DNA from: Clostridia bacterium | GTDB taxonomy: Bacteria > Bacillota_A > Clostridia > Christensenellales > Aristaeellaceae | Length of the DNA: 16,052 nt | Reading direction: 5' to 3' | NCBI GenBank assembly: GCA_900754775.1 | Contig: CAAEDZ010000004.1 | Span: 1-16,052, forward strand | In this document: positions 1-5,419 of the stretch, one piece after another | Numbering within the stretch: position 1 is the stretch's first letter | Layout of the letters: each line of letters begins with the position of its first letter | Program-made: the position numbers and the translations under genes | Notes under the pieces: model-generated | Seen by the model: only the letters and a program-made list of their open reading frames with translations | Database searches by the model: none | What the model was told of the DNA's origin: nothing

Positions 1-416
1 CCAACAATTTGTATACAGATATATACGCGGAAGCGCTGATTATGGAAATGATTCTGGAGATCGTCAAGCTGGTCACGCCGAGTTCGCACAGCGATTACAG
101 CGACCACGTGCGCAAGACGATCGAATTGATCAGCGAACGCTATGCGGAAAACCTGACGCTGGATTTTCTCTCAGGCGAAGCCCATGTGAGCAAGTACTAC
201 CTCAGCCACAGCTTCAAGCGGGAGACGGGCCTTACGCCTGTAAGCTATTTGCAGCAATACCGCATCGGCAAGGCGAAAGAGCTTTTGAGAACGACGGACA
301 TGAGCCAGGAAGCCATTTGCGATAAAGTGGGCCTCTACAACTCCAGCTATCTGAGCAAACTGTTCCGCGCCTATGAAAACCAGACGCCAGATCAATACCG
401 CCGGAAGTGGAGATGA
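1..416 (+). CDS. AraC-family transcriptional regulator, C-terminal part (5' end outside window)
   Basis: The frame is open to the left edge of the window, so this is the 3' part of a longer gene; about 138 codons are visible. The last ~100 residues form the AraC/XylS double helix-turn-helix: the first HTH around LDFLSGEAHVSKYYLSHSFK, then the family's linker helix (SYLQQYRIGKAKELL) and the second HTH with the typical GLYNSSYLSKLFRAYE and a C-terminal TPDQYRRKW. The N-terminal sensing domain lies outside the window. It is on the same strand as the rhamnose-type uptake operon that starts 370 bases downstream, and AraC-type proteins commonly control neighbouring sugar genes, so it may be the operon's regulator; that link is inference. 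The family call is firm, the ligand is not visible. Gene ends with TGA at 414-416. Confidence 0.9.
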   Translation, partial: NNLYTDIYAEALIMEMILEIVKLVTPSSHSDYSDHVRKTIELISERYAENLTLDFLSGEAHVSKYYLSHSFKRETGLTPVSYLQQYRIGKAKELLRTTDMSQEAICDKVGLYNSSYLSKLFRAYENQTPDQYRRKWR

Positions 417-459
417 GCGGGGAGCGCGTTCCGGCAGCCCCTGAAACGCACAGCAATCC

Positions 460-489
460 ACGCGCCCTTTTCATGGAAAGAGGGCGCGT
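460..489 (+). terminator. Hairpin downstream of the AraC gene
   Basis: Arms ACGCGCCCT (460-468) and AGGGCGCGT (481-489) pair perfectly over 9 bp, and the inner TTTC/GAAA continues the stem after one bulged G. It sits 43 bases after the AraC stop codon and could end that transcript. There is no T-run after the stem on the + strand, so an intrinsic terminator is only a possibility; it may just stabilise the 3' end. Confidence 0.4.
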
Positions 490-549
490 ATTGCGTGCGC
501 GACCCATGATTTTGCAGGCGGTATAACAGCAAGATTTTCTTGTATTTTA

Positions 550-570
550 GCAAACGTGTATATGGTTTGC
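550..570. promoter_or_regulatory. Dyad GCAAAC-N9-GTTTGC, possible operator
   Basis: Six-base arms at 550-555 and 565-570 are exact inverted repeats around a 9-base AT-rich centre, in the AT-rich upstream region of the rhaM operon. The spacing suits a dimeric DNA-binding protein. No bound factor can be named; AraC-type proteins usually prefer direct repeats, so a LacI-type or other dimer is as likely. Confidence 0.3.
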
Positions 571-786
571 CTCGCGTTGTTGTAATATCATATTGTCATA
601 AGAATCAATTTAATAAGCAAATGCTACAAAGAAATACAGTATATTATGTCATAAACAATATATAAAAGAGCGTTTTGAGAAGCGCATACGCCGAGTCGAC
701 ATGTTGGTATTCAAGCTGCGGGAAGCAATGAGGCTCAAGATCATTTCGAACGTATTTATTGAAGAAATCTCGGAAGGAGCGGTCGT

Positions 787-1092
787 ATGCACAGAATTGC
801 GTGGAAAGCCCATGTGACGGACATCGAGGAGTACAAGCGTCGGCACGATCAGATCTGGCCGGAGATGACGGCCATGCTGAACGAGGCGGGCATCCACAAT
901 TACACGATCTGGAACGTTGGAGACGAACTTTTCGCGTATATGGAATGCGACATCGATCTGGAAACGTCCATGCGCATCCAGACGGAGTCGGAAGTCGGGA
1001 AGCGCTGGAGCAAGTATATGGAAGGCCTCCTGATCACCGATGGCGAGGACGGCCGGCAGCTGATGCTGCGCCAGGTATTCTACCATCCCTGA
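787..1092 (+). CDS. rhaM: L-rhamnose mutarotase
   Basis: A 101-residue protein, the usual length of the RhaM/RhaU (DUF718) family, which interconverts the alpha and beta anomers of L-rhamnose in the cytoplasm so that the isomerase receives its preferred form. The family signature [14 protein letters not shown] lies at residues 14-27; Tyr16 and His20 match the catalytic Tyr and His known from the E. coli enzyme, and GKRWSKYM (71-78) plus the C-terminal QVFYHP are also typical. The start is supported by GGAAGGAGC about 6-9 bases upstream. It is the first gene of a run that continues with a sugar ABC transporter (64-base gap to the binding protein). A mutarotase placed beside an importer is known from rhizobial rhamnose loci. 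It could act on a close analogue such as L-fucose, but the sequence resembles rhamnose mutarotases best. Confidence 0.9.
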   Translation: MHRIAWKAHVTDIEEYKRRHDQIWPEMTAMLNEAGIHNYTIWNVGDELFAYMECDIDLETSMRIQTESEVGKRWSKYMEGLLITDGEDGRQLMLRQVFYHP

Positions 1093-1156
1093 ACGGGCGC
1101 GCGAAGAACCTGTCGGCCATGTGAGCCGATAAAATAAAACGCAGGAGGAGAAAAGA

Positions 1157-2209
1157 ATGAAGAAACTGGCGGTGTTGTTGGCATTGTTGCTGGCGCTGTT
1201 GTTGGCGATCCCGGTCTGCGCCGAGGAGGAGCCGTTGATCCTTCAACGCCCGGACGACGCTGTCGAGGCGCTGGCATGGGCTAAGGAGCAGGATTGGGAG
1301 AAGACCTACACGATCGGCTTCGGCAACATTTCGGAAGTCAACGCGATCAATATCAGGATGGGCGATTATATCGTCGAATGCTGCGAGGCGTACGGTATGA
1401 ACGTCATCCGCACCGACAACGAATTGAACGGCACCAAGGCGGCGCAGAATGTGCAGACCATGCTGACGCGCGGCATCGAGGGCCTGATTGAGTTCAACGT
1501 CGATGAAAGCGTCGGCGGCGTGGTGATGGAGCTGTGCAACGAGGCGGGCATCCCCGTCATGGCCATCGACATCCCGCATCCGGGCGCGGTCTTCTTTGGC
1601 GCGGACAACGCTCTGGCCGGCACGATGGCCGGCGAGGCGGTCGCGACCGCGGCGATGGAGAAGTGGGGCGGGCTCGACTGCCTGCTGCTGGTCGATCAGA
1701 TGGCTTCGGGCGAGCTGCCCAGACAGCGCATCCTCAAGGCCGAGGACGGCGTGCGCAACATCATTCCCGATTTCCCGGCGGACAAGGTCTACATGGTGGA
1801 AGGCGGCACAACCGCGGATGTGTCGCAGGCGGCCGTCTCCTCCTTCCTGACCGCGCATCCCGATGAGCACATCGGCATCGTCGCCCTGCAGGCGGACAAC
1901 GGCGTCGGCACGCTTGCCGCCATCCAGACCGCCGGACGCGACGAGGATTGCGTGCTGGTCGTCAACAACGAGGACTACTTCTTCTCTCACGTGGCGAACT
2001 ATCCCGAGGAGACCTGCTGGTATGGCTGCGTGACCTTCCAGCTGACCGATTACGGCCAGTGGATCGCCCCCGCCATGCGCGAGATCCTCGACACGGGCGA
2101 GCTGCCGGAAGCGGTTTACATCGAGCATCACATCGTCACGCGCGACAACATCGACGAGCTGTTCCCCACTTGGAGGGAAGATCTGGAAAACGGCCTCTAT
2201 CCGAACTGA
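1157..2209 (+). CDS. Sugar ABC transporter substrate-binding protein
   Basis: 350 residues with a classic signal peptide: MKK, a leucine/alanine-rich core and VCA at residues 20-22 followed by EEE, fitting signal peptidase I; the single Cys is not in a good lipobox, so lipid anchoring is uncertain. The mature part resembles the Peripla_BP_4/LacI-like sugar-binding fold (RbsB type): an N-terminal TIGFG strand, helix, VIRTDNE strand, the NVQTMLTRGIEGLI segment (counterpart of the usual 'qiedlisqGvDgIii'), IPVMAIDIP, and a second lobe with the EGGTTADVSQ and QADNGVGTLAA segments. It would capture the sugar outside the membrane and hand it to the permease at 3795-4775. Ribosome site GGAGGAG lies just upstream. 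A strong hairpin follows before the ATPase gene. Substrate inferred as rhamnose-like only from rhaM next door. Confidence 0.88.
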   Translation: MKKLAVLLALLLALLLAIPVCAEEEPLILQRPDDAVEALAWAKEQDWEKTYTIGFGNISEVNAINIRMGDYIVECCEAYGMNVIRTDNELNGTKAAQNVQTMLTRGIEGLIEFNVDESVGGVVMELCNEAGIPVMAIDIPHPGAVFFGADNALAGTMAGEAVATAAMEKWGGLDCLLLVDQMASGELPRQRILKAEDGVRNIIPDFPADKVYMVEGGTTADVSQAAVSSFLTAHPDEHIGIVALQADNGVGTLAAIQTAGRDEDCVLVVNNEDYFFSHVANYPEETCWYGCVTFQLTDYGQWIAPAMREILDTGELPEAVYIEHHIVTRDNIDELFPTWREDLENGLYPN

Positions 2210-2235
2210 CCGTTTGATCAAAACAGCAATCATCA

Positions 2236-2266
2236 GGGAGGGCGCGGGCAAACGCTCCGCCCTCCC
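2236..2266 (+). other. Intercistronic hairpin between binding-protein and ATPase genes
   Basis: GGGAGGGCG (2236-2244) and CGCCCTCCC (2258-2266) form a perfect 9-bp stem, and the inner GGGC/GCTC can extend it around an AAAC loop with one bulged C. No T-run follows, so it is unlikely to be a full terminator. In many importer operons such a hairpin after the binding-protein gene protects its mRNA or lets only part of the transcripts continue, raising binding protein over ATPase; that role is inference here. Confidence 0.65.
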
Positions 2267-2305
2267 GTCAGAAACGCGGGAAAGCGGTCAAAAGGGGCGT
2301 GAAGC

Positions 2306-3811
2306 ATGGACAACGTGATTTTCAAGGCAACGAATATCGTAAAGACATTTCCGGGCGTGGTCGCTCTGGATGGAGTGAGCTTTGAACTGCGTGCGGGCGA
2401 AGTATTCGGGCTCGTTGGAGAAAACGGCGCGGGAAAGTCCACGTTCATCAAGATCATGTCCGGCGTATATACGCCGGATCAGGGGACGCTTGAGATGAAC
2501 GGAACGCCCGTTCAATTCAACTCGCCCAGAAAGGCTTTTGACGCCGGGATCTCTGTCGTGCATCAGGAACTGAGCTACATCCCCGAATTGACGATCGCGG
2601 AAAACATCATGCAATCCAATTATCCGCTGAAGCGCAAGGGGATCATCGACTGGAAAGCGATCTTCGCAAACGCCAGCGAGGCCCTGCGCCGCATCGAGGC
2701 GGAGCTGGACCCGAGAATGCCCATCAAGTATTGCACGACTGCGCAAAAGCAGCTGGTCGAGATCGCCAAGGCGGTCTACTGGAACGCGAAGATCATCATT
2801 CTGGATGAGCCGACCTCCGCGCTCAACACGGATGAGACGGAAAAGATGCTTCATTATGTAAAGAAGCTGGCAAAAGAACAAAACGTGTGCGTCGTCTATA
2901 TCACGCACAAACTGGATGAGATCTTTGAGATCGCGGATCGCGTTGCCGTGTTGCGCGACGGGCGGCATGTCGCCACCATGGACATCGGGGATACGACGCG
3001 CGATAAACTGATTTACCATATGGTCGGGCGCACGCTCGACGATATGTATCCCAAGTCGAACCAAACCTTCGGCGATACGGTCATGGAGGCCCACGGCCTT
3101 TCCAACGACGATGTGCATAACGTCAATTTTTCGCTGCGCAAGGGCGAAATCCTCGGCGTGTACGGCATGATGGGCTCCGGGCATATCGAGCTGGGGCAAA
3201 TGCTTTTCGGCGACCGGCCGGCGAAGGATGGATATTATATCATCGAAGGCAAAAAGGTGCATATCCGCAATCCGATAGACGCCCTGAAAAACGGATTTGC
3301 CTACGTTCCGAGCGAGCGAAAGAGCGAGGGCCTCGTGTTGGAACATTCCGTGGAAAACAATATCGTCACGGTACACTACCAAACCGTGAAGGACCGTCTG
3401 GTCAACAAACGATACGACGTCGAGGCGGCAAAGCGGTGGATACAGCGCATCCGCATCAAGACGCCTTCGGCGAAAACGCCTGTGGAGAGCCTGTCGGGCG
3501 GCAATCAGCAAAAGGTCGTTCTGGCGAAATGGCTGGATGTGACGCCGAAGGTCTTCATCATGGTCGATCCCACGCGCGGCATCGATGTGGGTAGCAAGGC
3601 GGAGATCTACGAGCTGATGGATTCTTTGTGCGCTCAGGGGATGAGCGTGATTATGATCACTTCGGAGATGCCGGAATTGATGGCTATGTCCGACCGGGCG
3701 CTGATCATGTGCAATGGCGGCATTGCCTGCGAATTTGCCCGCGAGGAACTCGATCAGGAGAGCGTCGTGGCTGCGGCGATAGGAGGTACGAACAATGGAG
3801 CAAACGAGTAA
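2306..3811 (+). CDS. Sugar ABC transporter ATP-binding protein, double-domain RbsA/MglA type
   Basis: 501 residues with two fused nucleotide-binding domains, the length and layout of RbsA/MglA/XylG. NBD1: Walker A GENGAGKST (38-46), Q-loop Gln87, an atypical signature CTTAQKQ (143-149), Walker B IIILDEP (163-169), H-loop His201. NBD2: a degenerate Walker A region GMMGSGHIEL (287-296), a canonical LSGGNQQK signature (396-403), and FIMVDPTRGIDVG (417-429), where the usual Walker B 'DEP' reads 'VDP'. Thus only the composite site made of NBD1 Walker motifs and the NBD2 signature looks catalytic. It powers sugar import with the permease, whose start overlaps this gene by 17 bases. Ribosome site AAGGGG lies 9 bases before the ATG. 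Family call is firm; substrate is inferred. Confidence 0.93.
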   Translation: MDNVIFKATNIVKTFPGVVALDGVSFELRAGEVFGLVGENGAGKSTFIKIMSGVYTPDQGTLEMNGTPVQFNSPRKAFDAGISVVHQELSYIPELTIAENIMQSNYPLKRKGIIDWKAIFANASEALRRIEAELDPRMPIKYCTTAQKQLVEIAKAVYWNAKIIILDEPTSALNTDETEKMLHYVKKLAKEQNVCVVYITHKLDEIFEIADRVAVLRDGRHVATMDIGDTTRDKLIYHMVGRTLDDMYPKSNQTFGDTVMEAHGLSNDDVHNVNFSLRKGEILGVYGMMGSGHIELGQMLFGDRPAKDGYYIIEGKKVHIRNPIDALKNGFAYVPSERKSEGLVLEHSVENNIVTVHYQTVKDRLVNKRYDVEAAKRWIQRIRIKTPSAKTPVESLSGGNQQKVVLAKWLDVTPKVFIMVDPTRGIDVGSKAEIYELMDSLCAQGMSVIMITSEMPELMAMSDRALIMCNGGIACEFAREELDQESVVAAAIGGTNNGANE

Positions 3812-4775
3812 GTTTTCTTTCAAGAAGTTTCTCAGGGCCGATTCTCTGGCCATCATAGCCGCGCTCATCGTCGAGATCATTGTTTTCGGCATACTCTCTC
3901 CGTACTTCTTCACGAGCGGGAACCTGCTGACGATCTTGCAGTACTGCGCGCTGACGGGTCTGGCCGCCCTGCCAATGACGCTTCTGATGATCTCCGCGAA
4001 TTTCGATATGTCGCTGGGGTCGCAGGTCGCCCTGTGTTCCTGTGTCGTGGGCATGATCTGTCGCAGTACCGACATCGGGTGGGGTACGGTGCTGCTTGCC
4101 ATGCTGGTGGCGATCGCCATCGGCGCGGCCTGTGGATTTGTCAATTCCTTCTTCATCATGAAGGTCAAACTGCCGCCATTCATCGCCACAATGGCGATGA
4201 TGCAGGCACTGCGCGGCTGCGCGTATCTTATGACGAACGGCCAGTCCATCATGCTGATGAGTCCGGTGTTCGGCGTGCTGGGCCGCGGCAGGACGCTGGG
4301 GATACCCAATACGGTGTATATCTTCATCGTCTTTGTCGTGATCTTCGCGTTCATCGCCAAATTCACGGTGTTTGGACGCCGCGCGTACACCATCGGCGGA
4401 AACGACGTCGCCGCGCGCCTCTCCGGCATCAATGTTCAGCGTACGTCCATGATCCTCTACATGCTCACGGGCGCGATGTCCGGTCTGGTTGGACTTTTGA
4501 CCGCCTCGCAGCTCGGCTCCGCCATTCCCTCCAGCCATAACGATTTTGCCTTCGACGTCATCTCCGCGGTCGTCCTTGGCGGCGTGGCGATGAACGGCGG
4601 CAAGGGAACCGTCGGCGGGACCGTTGTCGGCGTACTCGTTCTGGCGATTCTGGACAACGGCTTGATCATGCTGAATGTGTCGTCCCACTGGCAGCTGGTC
4701 TGCTCGGGCGTCGTGCTGCTTCTGGCCGTATCCATCGACTCCCTGAAGCAAATGCGCATGAAGACAAAAGGATAG
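3795..4775 (+). CDS. Sugar ABC transporter permease, RbsC family
   Basis: 326 residues, very hydrophobic, with roughly eight to ten membrane segments; typical of the BPD_transp_2 family (RbsC, MglC, XylH). Recognisable landmarks are the ISANFDMSLGSQVAL segment near residue 68, FGRRAYTIGGNDVAARLSGI in the cytoplasmic EAA-like loop that contacts the ATPase, and the C-terminal GGVAMNGGKGTVGGTVVG followed by VSSHWQLVCSGVVLLLAVSID. The start ATG is within the end of the ATPase gene and has AGGAGGT at 3781-3787, so translation is probably coupled. Only one permease gene is present, suggesting a homodimer as in RbsC, unlike the two-permease RhaP/RhaQ system of rhizobia. It is the last gene of the operon; a GC-rich inverted repeat begins 8 bases after the stop. 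Confidence 0.93.
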   Translation: MEQTSKFSFKKFLRADSLAIIAALIVEIIVFGILSPYFFTSGNLLTILQYCALTGLAALPMTLLMISANFDMSLGSQVALCSCVVGMICRSTDIGWGTVLLAMLVAIAIGAACGFVNSFFIMKVKLPPFIATMAMMQALRGCAYLMTNGQSIMLMSPVFGVLGRGRTLGIPNTVYIFIVFVVIFAFIAKFTVFGRRAYTIGGNDVAARLSGINVQRTSMILYMLTGAMSGLVGLLTASQLGSAIPSSHNDFAFDVISAVVLGGVAMNGGKGTVGGTVVGVLVLAILDNGLIMLNVSSHWQLVCSGVVLLLAVSIDSLKQMRMKTKG

Positions 4776-4782
4776 GCGGGCA

Positions 4783-4809
4783 GGGCGGGGGCTTGACAAA
4801 CCCCCGCCC
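4783..4809. terminator. GC-rich inverted repeat overlapping the greA promoter
   Basis: GGGCGGGGG (4783-4791) and CCCCCGCCC (4801-4809) are perfect 9-bp arms around a 9-base loop that contains the greA -35 hexamer. It lies just after the permease stop, so in RNA it may help end the transporter transcript, but no T-run follows. In DNA it could be an operator covering the promoter. Function uncertain. Confidence 0.5.
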
Positions 4810-4821
4810 GCGCTGTATAAT
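4793..4821 (+). promoter_or_regulatory. Consensus sigma-A promoter for greA-lysS
   Basis: TTGACA at 4793-4798 and TATAAT at 4816-4821 are both full consensus with an exact 17-bp spacer; transcription should start near 4827-4828. This is the strongest promoter in the window, fitting housekeeping genes. Its -35 box lies in the loop of the inverted repeat 4783-4809. Confidence 0.93.
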
Positions 4822-4826
4822 AGGAT

Positions 4827-4878
4827 AGACTGAAACAGGCACTGTGGCAAGGCCCCAGTGTCGTTTCGGCTATTTTTT
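4827..4878 (+). terminator. Terminator-like leader hairpin upstream of greA (possible attenuator)
   Basis: From about the first transcribed base the RNA can fold: GAAAC (4832-4836) with GTTTC (4863-4867), continued inward by GG/TC, CACTG (4840-4844) with CAGTG (4856-4860) and GG/CC, with one bulge and one mismatch; outward pairs reach 4827/4871. Six T's follow at 4873-4878. This has the shape of an intrinsic terminator, but it lies between the promoter and greA, about 30 bases before the ribosome site. It could attenuate greA-lysS or stop readthrough from the transporter operon. Confidence 0.65.
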
Positions 4879-4907
4879 GCGACTATAAAGACCGGGAGGG
4901 TTTTCAC

Positions 4908-5390
4908 ATGTCCAACGAAGTCGAGCAGCGCGTGCTGACGATGACCGACAAGCGCAATCTGGAAGAGGAGCTGAAAAAGCTCCGCCAGGAAAAGCTGGAT
5001 GTGGCCGAGGAGATCAAGATCGCCCGCGGCCACGGCGACCTCAGCGAGAACGCCGAGTACGACGAGGCCAAGAACAACGAGGCCCGCATCTACACCCGCC
5101 TTGCCGAGGTGGAGAACACGCTCAAGACCGCCGTGTTCGTCGATGACAGCAAGATGTCCACCGACACCGTGGCCATCGGCCACGCCGTCAAGGTCTACGA
5201 CATGGAATTTGACGAGGAAGATACCTACACGCTGGTGGGCTTCACCGAGGCCGACCCGGCCAAGCTCTTCATCTCCGGCGAATCGCCCATCGGCAAGGCG
5301 CTGATCGGCGCGCACGTGGGCGACGTGGTCGAGGCCCAGACCCCCGGCGGCGCGCTGAAACTGAAGGTGCTGGAGATCACCCGCCGCTGA
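4908..5390 (+). CDS. greA: Transcription elongation factor GreA
   Basis: 160 residues, the standard GreA length. GreA enters the secondary channel of RNA polymerase and stimulates cleavage of backtracked RNA. The N-terminal coiled coil (about 8-80) carries the invariant tip GHGDLSENAEYDEAK (41-55); Asp44 and Glu47 correspond to the acidic pair that holds the catalytic magnesium in E. coli GreA. The C-terminal FKBP-like domain follows, with ESPIGKALIGAHVGDVVEAQTP (about 125-146) as its family signature. GGAGG at 4895-4899 stands 8 bases before the ATG; the Met at residue 12 is a possible shorter start but lacks such a site. Expression comes from the consensus promoter at 4793-4821 through a hairpin leader. 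lysS follows after 29 bases, a pairing common in Clostridia. Confidence 0.97.
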   Translation: MSNEVEQRVLTMTDKRNLEEELKKLRQEKLDVAEEIKIARGHGDLSENAEYDEAKNNEARIYTRLAEVENTLKTAVFVDDSKMSTDTVAIGHAVKVYDMEFDEEDTYTLVGFTEADPAKLFISGESPIGKALIGAHVGDVVEAQTPGGALKLKVLEITRR

Positions 5391-5419
5391 CCGAAGAAGA
5401 AACTAGGAGGAATACCCCC

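Larger units (their letters stand above)
417..786. other. Intergenic regulatory gap between the AraC gene and rhaM
   Basis: No convincing gene is seen in these 370 bases. The first part is GC-rich and holds a hairpin (460-489); from about 520 to 665 the sequence becomes strongly AT-rich, as expected of a promoter/operator region. It holds a dyad GCAAAC-N9-GTTTGC (550-570) and two copies of TGTCATAA (594-601 and 647-654). No -35/-10 pair of good quality was found; the best is TTGCCT (567-572), 18 bp, TATTGT (591-596), which is weak and would fit a promoter that needs an activator. A 38-codon frame from the ATG at 701 lacks a ribosome site and overlaps rhaM, so it is not called. Confidence 0.6.

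Noticed and set aside
701..817. A 38-codon + strand frame upstream of and overlapping rhaM
   Set aside because: No ribosome site before the ATG and no recognisable sequence; it could be a leader peptide but nothing supports it.
1034..2251. A 405-codon - strand frame opposite the binding-protein gene
   Set aside because: His/Arg/Asp-rich shadow sequence with no domain; the + strand protein is clearly the real one.
2288..4432. A 714-codon open frame on the - strand antisense to the transporter genes
   Set aside because: It is a shadow of strongly biased codons in the real + strand genes; no ribosome site, no recognisable domain, and it spans two well-identified genes.
3705..5315. A 536-codon - strand frame across the permease and greA
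   Set aside because: Crosses a consensus promoter and two identified + strand genes; low-complexity composition typical of antisense frames.
5391..5419. T-box or other lysine/tRNA-sensing leader before lysS
   Set aside because: Only 29 bases separate greA and lysS, and the greA leader is too short for a T-box and lacks its conserved features.
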